Assembly (NCBI GenBank): GCA_026745465.1
Contig: JACYXH010000312.1
Location: 611,262-675,261 of the forward strand
Direction: 5' to 3'
Length of the DNA: 64,000 nucleotides
Source: Lota lota
Taxonomy: Eukaryota > Chordata > Actinopteri > Gadiformes > Lotidae
Under the pieces are notes generated by a model, which searched no databases, was not told where the DNA came from, and worked only from the letters and a program-made list of their open reading frames with translations. The position numbers and the translations under genes are program-made. Positions 23,577 through 37,274 of this stretch are shown one piece after another. Within the stretch, counting starts at the first letter, position 1; every line of letters starts with the position of its first letter.

Positions 23577-24926
23577 TGAATTATTTCTTATTACTAACCG
23601 CTTTCTTTTGGCATTCTGAGCCATGCTACCAAAGACATTTTCTTAGCATAAGCGAATAATACTGGTGATAATCAGAGCGGGGACAGAGAAGATGTCTGTG
23701 TAAGCTATGTCACATACGATATGATATAATAAGCTGGAATATCACTAAATTTTTATGAACTCAAATCGAGTGTTCCAAACAGGATAACTGTTGCACCATG
23801 GCAGTTGTCGGTTTTCCGTAGAAGTCTGCTGAAACACACTAGCACATAATATAGGTGTCCACAACGTGAAAAAACAACTGACGCGTACCTAGATTCACCA
23901 ATAAGTGGCAGTTCGCAGTAATAAGTAATGGTACGCAGATAGACACAAATCAGAAGTGCCCAATCCAAGCACTGTTATTTATAGTTCTAACTAGTGTTTA
24001 CATTTTGTTGGTCAATAAGATGAACTATAACTTTAATTGATCTAAACCATAGCTTTGGCTCATATTGTTTTTTCGGTAACCAAACAAACTAGGCTCAGAT
24101 GGTAACACTTGGCATTTCGGTTTGTGACAAGATCTGACATGTGACAAATGAAACAATTTGTTTAGATTCTAAATGGGTCGGTTCGATTCTTTGGGGAAAG
24201 CTTTTTGAAGATTCTTCTCTGTATCGAATGGAGAGGGGGTTGAACAGCGCAAATAACAAAAGAGGCTCATTCCATTCATTAGCACCCGTCACACCTTTCT
24301 CAAGGCAATTTGGCCTATTTGTTTTTTGAGCTATTTAACCCAATCCAATCCGAGGAGGAGCTTGAAAAAGCTTTCACCAAATAATCAGTGTTACGTTTAA
24401 AGATTTTTGTACAGTGTTACAAACAAAAGTTTGTTTTGTCAGTCAACTAAAATATATCTTTGTATTGTTATTAGGCCTATTATTTAAATCGAATAGGCCT
24501 ACTACATTGACTATTCGTGATTAATCAGTTCTTGAATTGGAAGGAAACCGCATTGGCATGGCTTTCATGAGTAAGGGCTGTTACTTAGATAAATGACCAA
24601 CCAGTACGGTTAAACTACTAGTTAATTCTCTCCACAAATGTTGCTTTCTCCATACAAAAAACACAAACCTTTGTAATTAAAATAATTACTTCAAATGTAT
24701 TATTTCAATTATTAGTTATGCTTTCTTAGCTTGCTCCATGTCTCAGGCAGAAAGCCATCTCTGATCAGCATATCGCAAAGCAGAAAAAGATGACATGACA
24801 TATGTAAACCACTGATGTATCAATGACCCATTATAATGCATTTAATGAATGCATAAGTCAAGCAGTCGCTATAGTCGTATGACCGCAGCGGTCAAAGGTA
24901 GTTCAGTGGTCCCGGCGCTTCTAGTG
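23577..24926. other. No gene recognised
   Basis: AT-rich DNA with only short open frames lacking domains. I see no repeat structure I can name. Confidence 0.45.
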
Positions 24927-26946
24927 TTAAAGGCATTATATGTAAGATTTCTGCATTAAAATACCTAAAACGACTAGACCTATGTTATGTATTATATTTT
25001 GTTGTGTACTTACATTATCTATCACTACATTATGTATGTAGGCTATGAATCACTGTGATCAATACATATTAAGTAAATAAACATGCCTTTTGCGCTTTTC
25101 GTGATTCTGTGTGGATTTCAGCTCTTGTCCGTGTTTCCCACCGAGTCAACCCCGCCTGACGCGAACGGCCACAGTGTTCAGTGTTAGGCCCAATCTCAAT
25201 TCAAATTTTTACCCCTACCCCTAGTTTTTGAGTGGCCCTCGCTTTTGAGTGGCTTCGACTTGCACCTCAAAACAGAGAGCCACGGGGAATTCTTCACCTA
25301 CAAAATGGGACAACCTTTCAAGACCGTTACGTCATCAGTTGTTGTCGATGGCGTTTATGTAAATAGATGCGACGAGTTTGTTGCTGGATGTTTTGAGTTT
25401 CTTAATGCCGTCTTCTGCTGTGGTGATTTCTCTTGCGTGGGTTTTAAACATATTTTTGCGGTTGTCAGCGAATCTGAGAAATGTGGAAAAAATAAGATGT
25501 GTTCAATGCCTGGGAATGCTGGTGGGTCAGTTTGAGATATGTAGAATAGACTGAAAATAAGTGTAGTACCGCCTCCCGGAGGAGAGCAAGGCTTTCGGCG
25601 GCGTCTCTCTGGGCGGCGGTGGCCAGGAACTGGTCACGCTGCTGACGCCGGGTGGTGGCTACGGCTGCGGCGGGGTTCTGCATTGGGGGTCCGGTGTTCA
25701 CTGGGGTACTCTGTAGCTGGGACGAGTTGCCCGCATTCTCCACCATATGTGGTAACCTGTGAGTGTGAGCTCTGTGAGTGGCCCGCCTTCCCCCAGTGAA
25801 CTCAAGTCAATGGTCAGTTTAAGCCGAAGTGGCACTTTTGTTAACAAAACTGAACAAGCTTTAAGCTTCTAAACCAACTCAGAGTCCCATGTCTGCTCGC
25901 GTTTTTCTTCTTCCTTTTGCGGGTGTTTCCCACTGCGTTGAGTGGGGCCAGCGCTAATGCGCTGACGGGCGCCAGCTGGGGGAGAGCGGCAGTATACTCC
26001 GTCTGCCACCGCTCCCCTGGGCCGCTGTGCTGGAGTAGCCACAGTATAAAAAACATTGATTCTGTATTTAATCTATTAAATATGAATATATAAGTTCAAC
26101 AAGCAATGTATAGAAAGAACACAGAATGGAACCATATAATAGATATTATATCAACAATAATTGCAAGTTAGTAGTGAAAAAACATTACTAACCATTCACT
26201 TCTATAAAAAGGAAGATATTTCTAAAGAAGAAAACAGGAGTGATGATGCTAACAGTAATTATAACACTGCTGCCATGAACCCAGTGTGCTAACCATTTGG
26301 GTGTGGGTATTGGTCACGGATCCTGCACTATACTGCTCAAAGAAGATACAGAGGACATGATCAGCTGACAATATTTATGTGGCTACATTGAAAGAGCTGT
26401 CATGTGTCATTACGCACCAGCTATGCGTAATGTTAGCTTAGCTTTCCAACTGTTACAGTACATACCTTATTTAGTGATATAACATTTAATATCGATCCAG
26501 CTTACTACGATGTGCCCCGATATAATGTTATCACAACGTTCAACATGCTGAAAGTTATTTTTAGTATGATTGTTTTAACCACGGACAACAGCGCTGGGCT
26601 AATCCACGATTTAATTCTCCATATAAAGTTATCTACAGCTGTTTGCGTAATCGACTCATCTAAACTTAGAAGGTTAACGGTATTTTGACTAACGTTAGTT
26701 GTAATCTCATTACAATGAAATGACATTACGTGATTAAACATAACGTGAATAAAACGTTCATACATTACCTTGTCTGTGAGCATAATTGGTGTTGAGTTGC
26801 GTCAGATCGATTTTCACCGGAAATGGTGGTGAGGACAACAACTCCCATGAGCCCACGCTACTACATGACGTCATCAAACTAAGACTTTTGTTATTGTTTT
26901 GATTGAGAGCCCCCTAGCAGCAGAAAATTGCATATCATACCTTTAA
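24927..26946. mobile_element. TTAA-flanked DNA transposon, non-autonomous
   Basis: Both ends are TTAA followed by an imperfect inverted repeat: TTAAAGGCATTATATGTAAG on the left, and on the right (complement) TTAAAGGTATGATATGCAAT, with similarity continuing to TTTCTGC. TTAA target duplication is typical of piggyBac and Kolobok superfamilies. No transposase is seen; the middle carries other repeats, including the LTR/gag fragment at 25566-26042 and a segment at about 25185-25300 (CAATCTCAATTC...TTTTGAGTGGC) that looks like a second common fish transposon end. The unit is composite and its superfamily is uncertain. Confidence 0.55.
25566..26042 (-). mobile_element. LTR plus gag-start fragment of a Ty3/gypsy-like element
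   Basis: On the - strand an LTR-like segment (26042 to 25748, TGTGG.../...CCACA ends) is followed at once by an open stretch beginning MVENAGNSSQLQSTPVNTG and rich in Ala, Gln and Arg, as in the start of a gag protein. The LTR is related to the solo LTR at 48207-48854: both share CCCCCAGTGAAC near one end and ACCGCTCCCCTG-GCCGCTGT near the other. It is a broken fragment; the rest of the element is missing. Confidence 0.6.
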
Positions 26947-27607
26947 GACGACACATTTCACACTCATTCCTGATTTCTGCATTCCTTTTTTTTTCATTCC
27001 TATTTTTTGCAGTTTGGAGGGATATAAATATTGTGTTTGTTGTGGTGTGGGCAATATGCTGCTATACTGACTATTATTGTCTATTACTGACATGGTATAC
27101 TGGTTTATAATTGAATGATTTATTTTATTGTATATTTATTTGGCACAATAAAATGACATAGCAATATGTCAATTGTCACTTTTTGTATGTCTTTTGTAAT
27201 GGGAATATATATTTTTATTTTTTGTAAAGGCTCTGATGACACAAGTGTATGCTCTTACAAAACCCATTAAACAAAGACGTTAAAATAAAAAGACATGGCA
27301 GAATTTAACTGGACAAGAGACCACAAGGGAAAGAAGAAGAAACTGTACGTGTCAAACCATGCACGATAAGGCACTAGGACATTGCTGTGTAAAGTATTTC
27401 ACAAACTCCGCACATGCATTGATTCATAAAGATGAAATTACTATTATTTACATTTGTACATGTATGCTCACACTAAATACTGATATTACATATCACACAT
27501 TATTTACAAAAAACTGTCATTTTAACAAATTATATTTGGAACGGATTTAGTGAGGCCATGAGAGACATACAATGGTTTGACAATCCAGATATGGCATGGT
27601 CAGGTAC
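26947..27607. other. No gene recognised
   Basis: AT-rich DNA with no coding domain and no repeat I can name. Confidence 0.45.
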
Positions 27608-28191
27608 TGTGGAGGACCAGGAGAACCTCAGCGCCCCCAAAGGGCTGAGAACGGACAGCACAGACCTGCAGGTAGAATGCAGTTGGGAAAGGTGGTTGGT
27701 AATCAGTATTGTCACTCACAGCTGCTGCAGGCCTGGGAGTAGCAATCAACTCCTGGCCTACTTAAGCCTGCCAGCGACGACCGTACTGGGAGGTGTGGGA
27801 GCTGGTAACTCAGGAAGAATGACCAGCGGCCGCTGGCCAAACATTTTGATGAAGAAAGAACATAGTGGATTATGTGAAGACGACTTGTGTGTGCAGGACT
27901 CCCGAACGGACAAGAGGAGCTAAGGAAGCTAGCGCCAGCTAACCCTTTTTCCCTGGGTTAACAACTGATCGGCTGACGTCTGCTGTCTTGTGTTTCCCCC
28001 TCCGCAGCCCCTGTCCAAAGACATCCCCTCAAGAGAAGATACCCCGGTACGGGAAGAACATTGGTTGCCCTCGTTTATCCCCAACCCTTTTCTTACTTTT
28101 CTGCCGTGGTTAAAATAAAGGATGCCCTGAACGGGTTTTAACCACAGCCGTTTCCGTGCCGGTTATTAACTGTCCCGTCTGGGGTGCCACA
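27608..28191 (+). mobile_element. Solo LTR, 584 bp, with 4-bp target duplication
   Basis: The ends are TGTGGAGGACC...GGGGTGCCACA, flanked by GTAC at 27604-27607 and 28192-28195. An AATAAA lies near 28116, setting the + orientation. There is no internal coding part, so this is probably the product of recombination between two LTRs. The TGTGG/CCACA termini resemble those at 48207-48854, but the bodies look unrelated. The family is not identified. Confidence 0.75.
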
Positions 28192-29130
28192 GTACCAATG
28201 ACCTTATTTATAGATTTCACATACTGTTTATTTTACTCCTATCATAAAACCCCATAATTAATAGTAGTCCAAAATATTTCCATAGCAATAGAAATAAATT
28301 ATTTTAAAAAAGCCAAGAAAGAAAAGTGTGTGTGCCAGGAGGTGTTGGGGATGTGTAAGTGCATGCGTATGTGAAAGCTGTCTGCCAGGTGTGCACCTGT
28401 GAGTGTTGTCTTAGGTTTTATGCAGTAAAGTTGGAGCTTATTAAAGGAGTGTAAAGCGGAGAGGGAGACTAATTACCAAACATATAATATATAAATAGTT
28501 ATTTCAATGTCTATGAAATGGGTGTGCCACATGATCCCTACGGTGGGATAGGGATGCACCCCCACCTACACTACAATGGAATTGCATGCAGGAATGCAAC
28601 TACTAGTAAAGATATTTTTTAACAATTTTGACGAAGGGGCTTTTCCCCCCTTTTTTTTCCAACTAATCTGTACATTATTTAATTAATTGACAAAGAAACA
28701 TACGTACTTTCTTCGAAAGCACACAGTTTATACATAGAGGGACATGACATGCGTACAAATAGGTTTTTTATTTTATTTTAGCATTTTGTTGCGTCCGCTG
28801 CGAGTCTGCTGTGCGTCAGACGGGCTCAGCGTAGCAGTCCTCATTGATTAGAGTGGGAGCGTTTCCTTACGGCTCGACGCAATGCTACATGATGCGACGC
28901 TTGCGTGCCCGGTCCAGCAGGGGAGTTAGGCTAGGACTTCGATGTGTAAGATGTACAACATGTTTAATCAGCCTCTGTTCATTTTGATTGCATCTTTAAA
29001 TGTTCATATGTTTATGTGTATTAATATTTTATTCTTTCATTATTGTGTGGACGCCAGATGAATTGTGTTTGTTCGAGGAAAGTTTATAACGAAGAAAGAC
29101 CAATTTAGTATTGATTAAATGAGCAAGCTT
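28192..29130. other. No gene recognised
   Basis: Low-information DNA. A GC-richer patch at about 28790-28920 (GCGTCCGCTGCGAGTCTGCT) has CpG-rich text often seen near fish hAT ends. No element boundary could be set. Confidence 0.35.
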
Positions 29131-29830
29131 GTAGGGCTGTCAAGTTCTGGTCAGTTGATCGATTGTGTAGTTTTGTCAATAATGCAACCGAGTGAAAATT
29201 GAACTTATTTTTATTAACGTCCACAGCTTAACAGATATAGCGTCTACCTGCCTCGAGTTCCCGCCGTATAACAATATCCATTTCCGGGGGCCGTCTCCCG
29301 AGAGCCACTCGTAGTACCGTAACACACTAGGGTCAAAACACTCAACTGTGCCAGTATCTACAGATTGGTTGGTCGATATGCACTTTTTCGACCAAATTCT
29401 CATTGGTCGGACAATTGCTGGTGTTCCTTTCATAAAATAAATGCGCTTCTTGATACATTATTTTTGCCGGTGGGAGGGACAAATGCAGACTATTGTATTG
29501 AATTTTCGGAGTGATAGGCTATATTGTGTTAGAAATAACAATTTCTTAGTAAAAATTATATTCAAGGCTCCATATTTTCTGTTATAATAATCGTATGGTT
29601 TAATCGACTATAAGTCTTATAAAACAAGAGGTCAAGACACCCCGGTCTTTGAACTCGCCCAACTTAGGGAAGACTGCTAGCCATAACTAACTAAACATTC
29701 AATCTTCTCCAAACTAATGACAACTAATGACATGTCTACGAAGTCGTCGGTGTGGCAGCATTTTATTAAAAATGAAGCAAAAAAGTATGCAGGCATACCA
29801 TCTAAAAACGTTGCGCGTAAGTAATTTTTG
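29131..29830 (+). mobile_element. hAT transposon 5' remnant with first coding exon
   Basis: It begins TAGGGCTGTCAAG, a start common to fish hAT elements, then shows TCGACCAAATTCTCATTGG-type text. An ATG at 29732 opens a short exon reading MSTKSSVWQHFIKNEAKKYA followed by GIPSKNVA, which ends at a GTAAGT splice donor near 29818. The W-x-HF signature matches the start of BED-type zinc fingers at the N-terminus of hAT transposases. The zinc ligands would lie in a next exon that I cannot find, so the copy is incomplete. Confidence 0.45.
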
Positions 29831-31403
<1,573 letters not shown>

Positions 31404-31657
31404 GTCCGTTAGCTATTATAAGCATAACAATCAATGACTCAAGGTATTCCCTACAAGGTCAAATGTCACAATTGTTACGTGAGTTATACTGTACAAATAT
31501 ACGTTTCCACTGGAGCCTTGCCTAGCAGATTATCAAATTTTTTATCAGCTCATAAAAAACAAGGGTTTTGGGATTTCATCACAAAGAAGCCCAGTGGGGA
31601 ACGCATCTGCAAGCCAACGCATTACACTAGGAAAACTGACCACCTCGTTTTTACTTT

Positions 31658-32197
31658 TTAAAGGTACAGTTTGTAGAATTGAGTGACATCTAGTGGAACG
31701 AACTTGGCAGAAATTGAATATAATATTCATAAGAAAGTTTGAGTTAGTTTATAATCCCGTGAAAATAAGATTCGTGTTTTCGTAATCTACATCGGGAGTA
31801 GGTCCTCTTTGAAAGAGGCCACCATGCTGCACCACCATGTTTGTACAGTATCCCAGAACTCACAGATGCCTCTAGAGAGTGTAAGAAAAAGGGAGAGGAT
31901 GGGGGGGGGGGGGCGTATTATCCCCATGGCTACAACCCATTTGTGATCATTTCTTTAGTGCGTCATTGTGTAGGAGCGTTATAATAATGTAAGCGATGTT
32001 GTACATAGTTGAACACTTATATACATGCAAGTAAACATTGTCTTGAAATTCACTTTATTCGCAAAAGAAATACCTACTGGCACCTTAACCTTATAGGCCA
32101 GTACAGGCCATTGTAGTCGTTAAGGGGGAGGGCTTCAGTTGGTTACAATCTGCAACCTCACGGCTAGTTGCTACTAAAATCGACACTGGATCCTTAA
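31658..32197. mobile_element. TTAA-flanked MITE, 540 bp
   Basis: Starts TTAAAGGTACAGTTTGTAGA and ends with the related inverted sequence, ...ACACTGGATCCTTAA. The interior includes GACATCTAGTGG, GGCAGAAATTGAATATAATA, a G tract (about 31901-31913) and GGTTGCAATCTGCAACCTC-like text. I recognise this as a very common teleost non-autonomous element with TTAA target duplication (piggyBac-like mobilisation is an inference). It has no coding capacity. Confidence 0.8.
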
Positions 32198-32949
32198 ACT
32201 GAGTTTGACTCAATGTTGCGGATGCAATATGTTCTTATCTGCCATTTTTGTAAATGAAACACTTTTTCATGGTCAGAATTGTGACCGCATTTTTTAAAAC
32301 CAAACTTGAGGCATAATGGTCATGAATTGACAAAGCTTAGATGGAGCTGCAGCTTGTAGCAGCTTATAATTTAATATTTCATTTATTTCATCATAATCGG
32401 ATCAGCACTTTAAATCTGTATTGTGTCGGTGAACCCATTATCGGGTAAGCTCTAGATAACATGGCCACACACTTAGATGTACATACGCAAAACAGCTGAC
32501 ATATGAAGACAGACAGGGAGTGACAGCCTGATGAGCACAGATTGAGACTCACGGGGACATATACATCCTATGGCCTGACGGGAATAAAGCGACAGAACGA
32601 CAGAGACAGACTAGGCTTGCAAAATGGGTCTACTTGATAATTGTATTCTGTGACAGCTGACAGTAGTGGCACTTAATTAAAGCCAAGCAGGAAATTGCTA
32701 TTTATAGGGACTCCATCCCTTCAACACTAAATAACACCATGTTTTATATCCCTGCCAAACGCCGACTTCATTTAATTTGATAAGTGTGTGTTTGCAGGGA
32801 ACATATGGGGGATTGTGAGTGTGTGTGTGTGTGTGTGTATGAGAGAGAGGGAAGAGAAAGATAGAGATAACGAGGGCAAGAGAACTGATAGTATTGGAAT
32901 GAAAAGAGTGTGGCAATGGATTGATAACCTGTGTATGTGTGTGCGTTTC
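32198..32949. other. No gene recognised
   Basis: Non-coding; a short (GT)n run near 32818-32838 leads toward the second duplication copy. Confidence 0.45.
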
Positions 32950-33553
32950 CACACATGTTCATTTCACTGCACTGACCTTGTAATGTCCTTCTCTCACACT
33001 TGGTATCACTCTCTTTATCCATCCTTCCATCTTCTTTGCCTGCTCTCACTCTATTCCTCCCTCTCTTCCTGTTTTTCAAACTGTACAGCAGGGGAATACT
33101 ACGCTTCGGAGCTCCCAGTGACAGACAGAGAGAATCACAACAGCACTAGACATTTTTAGTTAACACAACAGATACAATGAAAGTTCATGAACCTTATGCA
33201 AAATATACATAATATTGAATAGTTCAATATTTAATGTTTTGATACATGTAAGTTAGTTCACAGGGCATGTCTAGCTGGAGGAGCAAACTTGCTGTGGATT
33301 GACAGAGGTAACGGAAATTAAAATTAATTGTTAAAATAACAATAGAAGGCAAGAGGAGATGGGTAAGGACTTGAGTTAAAGGGTGAGATTAGAGAGAGAG
33401 ATTCTAATATGGACATAAAGAGAGAGAAACAGAAGTGCTGGAAACATTATAAACATGTCTGTGTGTATTCTTTTTTTTTTATATAATCCTGGAGACCCGC
33501 ATGTCATTTTGATTAAATTTTCATTAGCTTGGAGCTTGTACTTAGCCCTCTTG
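32950..33553 (+). repeat. Local duplication, copy 2 (empty site)
   Basis: The counterpart of 30387-31403 without the 392-bp insertion. It also starts beside a short (TG)n tract, suggesting the repeat helped form the duplication. Confidence 0.92.
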
Positions 33554-34587
33554 CTTACCCTGCCCGTGACAATGCATCCAAGGACTCCTCAATACTGGGG
33601 AGGGGGAAAGCATCCTTTATCGTTTTGCCACAGACACTGTTAAGGTGAGTTTACCCCCCTACACTCTGTAGTCAGCTGTTGTCGTCTAAAAGTTATAAAG
33701 CTAAAACTGTAGCTACAATTTAGGGCACTAGAGGTTTCTAATGGGAAAACGTACATAGTGCAGTTTCAAACAAATACAACAAATTGGTGCTCTGTGGGTT
33801 CTGCAAATGTTGGATCCGACTCCTTCCCAGGCCTTCAGTGTACGAAGACACAAGTGATTGTGAAAGCCTTTTTTTACTGACTTTGCTTTGTTTCATCCAT
33901 GGCCAAGGAACTCCAGGAGTCGAGGGACCCTTATTAGGTGTGATGCAGTGTGCAAGTAATCTGAAAAATGAATAGTATGGACAGTGTTTGGATGGCAGAG
34001 TTAAAACACATTACAGATGAAGCAAGAGCAAATGGAACCAACTGAATCAAAACCTTTGAAGCTCTTCAAATGGCTGCTAAACAGCCGCAGAGCCCACCTC
34101 TAGTCCTAGGCAGGCATTGCCAGGTCACTCTGCTAGGGAGTGTGATAATGCTCGTGTTACTTCACTGGACAGCAGCCTATTGAACCACGGCTCATGCCTC
34201 TGCTTCTCAGGAGTCGGGAAACGGGTACCTTCCGATGAAGGAGTCATACAGGACTGGGGTCAGGAAAGGACCATACTTGCTCAAGTGAATCAGGTACCAT
34301 AAGCCATACTTCCTCTAACGTTTTGGGTTCATGCCCTAATATAAGGTTGCCATCAGAATGGGTATTACAACCAGTGTTTCCAATATACTATAAATATGTG
34401 TTAACATTTTTTAAGTGTTAACTTTTGTGTCAACACTTTAAGGAGTTAAAGATTAACACTGAGTAGTGCAGAAAGTACTCTACACTAGTGATTGTGTTAG
34501 AAAATCAACACTGCTTTATTGACTCCAATAAAGTTATACTAACCGGTTAAAAAATAACTATATAGTCATGTAAAGTCAACTTTATTT
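33554..34587. other. No gene recognised
   Basis: Open frames are short. Around 34105-34150 the translated text PGHSAREC looks like half of a CCHC knuckle, too little to call. 34390-34540 holds repeated GTGTTAAC/TCAACACT words of the kind found in common fish MITEs. Confidence 0.35.
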
Positions 34588-34595
34588 ATATAGGG

Positions 34596-34678
34596 CAGAG
34601 GTGCCCACACTTTTTCTGCTTGCGAGCTACTTTCAAAATGACCAGGTCAAAATGATCTACCTACATTAAAAAGTGCTA

Positions 34679-34727
<49 letters not shown>

Positions 34728-35183
34728 TGACTACATACCTTACTCTGATGACTTGCACTGAATGAAGTCAGCCAGGGTTGCATAGTCCCGGACAGTAGCT
34801 ACTGGTAGCTAGTCTCAAGCAGGCTTCCAAATGATCATCAGTCATGGTGGAACGGTATTTGGACATAATAATCTTCATGTGGGAAAAGGCTGACTCGCAT
34901 AAATAACTAGAGCCAAATAATGCAGTCAAGGAGGTAGCACATTTCCTCATTTTTGGATACCTTTTCTCTGTGAGTAAGTTCCAAAATTGTCCATGAGCCC
35001 TGGACTTAAGCTCAGTATCAGCTTGTACTGTCAAAACCTCATCCTCCACTGCAGACGAGTTCAGGTGAAACAGTGCTGCGATTTTTGATGTGAGTAAATC
35101 AGCCTCAACATCTTCCCTAAATGGATAGCACATACATGTAGCGATTGGCTCAAGTAAAGCAAAGTCTTGAAACCGTTTGCCAA

Positions 35184-35217
<34 letters not shown>

Positions 35218-36791
35218 CATTAGAAAGCATTAACTGAGCTGATCATGTTGACCACGTTTTTTTATTTTCCTTGCAGCTCTAAATTAAGGTCCTTCAACTT
35301 GTTGGTCAGATCGGTTAAGAATGCCAAGTCTAGCAGCCACTTACTGTCATTAAGTTGCGTGTATTCTGCATGTTTACTCTCAAGGAGAAAGTCCTTTATC
35401 TCCAGACAGTTCTCAAAATCTGCAGGAAATTCCCCCTACTAAGCCATCTCACTTCAGTTTGTAGGTCTCACTCGAATAGAACAGGCGATTTTCATTGCCA
35501 CATCCATTATCTCTTTCATGTTTAGCATTTTAGCATATAATACTTGTTGGTGTATTATGTAGTGGTAATTAAGGAAGTCGGGGAAAGCATCGTCCAGCCT
35601 GCACTTGGCAATAAATCCATTAAAGCGGCCCACCATTGCGGGCACACCGTCCTTAATTTACACACCGGGAGCCTGGTTTTCTTGATAACGTTTTTGAAAG
35701 ACTGAAAAATGTCCTCTCCCCACATGTGTTCTTTCATGGCCAGTAGTGTTAAAAGCTCCTCTTTTGCAGTCATGTCTGTAAACACCATCCGAATAAAAAT
35801 GCACAATTGGGCTGTATCACTTAGTATGTCTGTAGACTCGACTAGTTGCAGTGAGAAACACTCGCAGTCCGAGATGTCCTTCCAAAGGTGCTGTGTCAAA
35901 TCATATGCCATTACTTCACAGCACCGTGTAAATGTACTTCTTGATAGCTGAAGAGCTTTGATTGAAGATAATATTTCTGGTTTGTTTTTAAAATCCCAAA
36001 AGGAGTCAGCTGCCTCAACAAAGGCCTCTTTGATAATCTCTTCATCTTGGAAGGACTTCTTATGCTTAATGATGGAGTGACTCACCCGGAAAGATGCTTC
36101 GGTGGCTGCCTTTGCTTTTGAATTCGGCTGTGTGAGAAACGACTGCTGTCCGATTAACTGTGATTTTAGTTCCCTCACCTTTCTCTTTCTCAGCTCACTT
36201 TTCGGAGGGAAGTCAGTGTCGCAGTTTCTATGAATAGTTCGAAAGTGCCTCTCTGCATTTCCCTTCTTTGGAATAGCAATGAAAGATTGACAGATCAGAC
36301 AAATGCATTTTGATTGACATGGTGAAAAAAAAGTCCTCCTCCCATTCCGCATGGAAGTGGCACGTTTTTGGTTTCTTACTTGGTCCAGCTCCCCGACAAA
36401 TATTTATATCCCTTAAGTATACATATATAAATTGGAATGCTTACTAGGTCACTTAGCTCGCTGAAGTTTTGCAGTAGCCAGCGCGTTTAACCGCGCATGC
36501 ATGGTGACCCGTGACCCATAGAAGAGAAGAGATCTCAGACTGGCCGCCCTGTACGGCAATCAAATGGAAAATGACATAGATACATACATTCATTCATTTA
36601 TTATTATTTAATAATAATAATAATAATTAATTATTGCCCTTATATTTAATATTTATTTATTGCCATTATTATTATTTAATTAATAATAATAATTAAAATT
36701 TTATTATTATTATTTTTAAATATATGTTTTAGAATGTCACGCGATCTACCCGCTCTACTGTCGATTGCGATCGCCGTATTGGGCACCCCTG
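34596..36791 (-). mobile_element. hAT DNA transposon with 8-bp target duplication
   Basis: The termini are CAGAGGTGCCCACACTT (34596) and, on the other strand, CAGGGGTGCCCAATACG (36791). The 8-bp target duplication ATATAGGG is exact at 34588-34595 and 36792-36799. The transposase gene lies on the - strand and is decayed. A (TA)n run (34682-34727) and a (TAGA)n run (about 35186-35216) have expanded inside it. The 8-bp duplication plus the hAT-type transposase makes the superfamily firm. Confidence 0.95.
34768..36352 (-). pseudogene. hAT transposase relic (SCAND3/GTF2IRD2-like type)
   Basis: Read on the - strand, the N-terminal part has a BED-like zinc finger (CLICQSF...ERHFRTIH) near residues 17-40, then a conserved hAT body (HSIIKHKKSFQDEEIIKEAF, LVESTDILSDTAQLCIFIR, the latter in the region of the first catalytic Asp). 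After about 36352-35650 the frame shifts; the next part (GVPAMVGRFNGFIAKCRLDD) continues in another frame, followed by a degraded stretch (about 35440-35245) reading LLESKHAEYTQLNDSKWLLD. A (TAGA)n expansion then interrupts it. The C-terminal dimerisation domain is well kept (LTALFGSSYLCESAFSHMKI, about 35000-34780). It would have cut and pasted the element; with frame changes and microsatellite growth it can no longer do so. Confidence 0.9.
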
Positions 36792-36833
36792 ATATAGGGC
36801 ATTTCATACACAAGGCATACTCAATGTGCTTAG

Positions 36834-37274
36834 TGTTAAGGAACAGGATGAGAACCCAAATGCGGACACAACGAGGCGGAGAAGGGACAAAGGGACTTAT
36901 TGCGACAATCAGGCAAGGGCAAGGCAAGACGTGGTCGGGCAGGCAGAGGTACGGCGGCAGGCAAACAAACAGGCAGTCAGAGTTGGGGGCGACAGGCGGG
37001 TGGGTCAGGCAGGTGGAGGTTCGGCGGCGGGTGGCAGTCAGGTAGACGGGGGCAGGACAGGAGATGAGGATCCGGGGAGAGCTGAACCCAAGGAAAAGGG
37101 CAGATTAGGAGTAGGCAGGGAGAAGGTAACAAAACAACGATCTGGCGCCGGCTGCTTGGAGAACGAGGGAGAAATAAGGTGCGGTGATTGTTAATTGTTG
37201 ACAGATGTGTACACAGAGGCACGTGGAGAAGTAGCAGCCAGCGCTGCTAGATGGTTGCAGAGGGTGGCGTAACA
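36834..37274 (-). repeat. 3' LTR of chromovirus D
   Basis: 441 bp, TGTTAAGGAAC...GGCGTAACA on the + strand. Similar over its first ~290 bases to 41805-42106. It contains the clan's GGCGCCGGCTGC motif and a degenerate partner. Confidence 0.9.

Noticed and set aside
27558-27923. A 121-codon host gene
   Set aside because: It lies almost wholly inside the solo LTR 27608-28191 and has no domain.
34105-34150. A gag zinc-knuckle relic (PGHSAREC)
   Set aside because: Only half the motif is present and nothing around it supports a gag.
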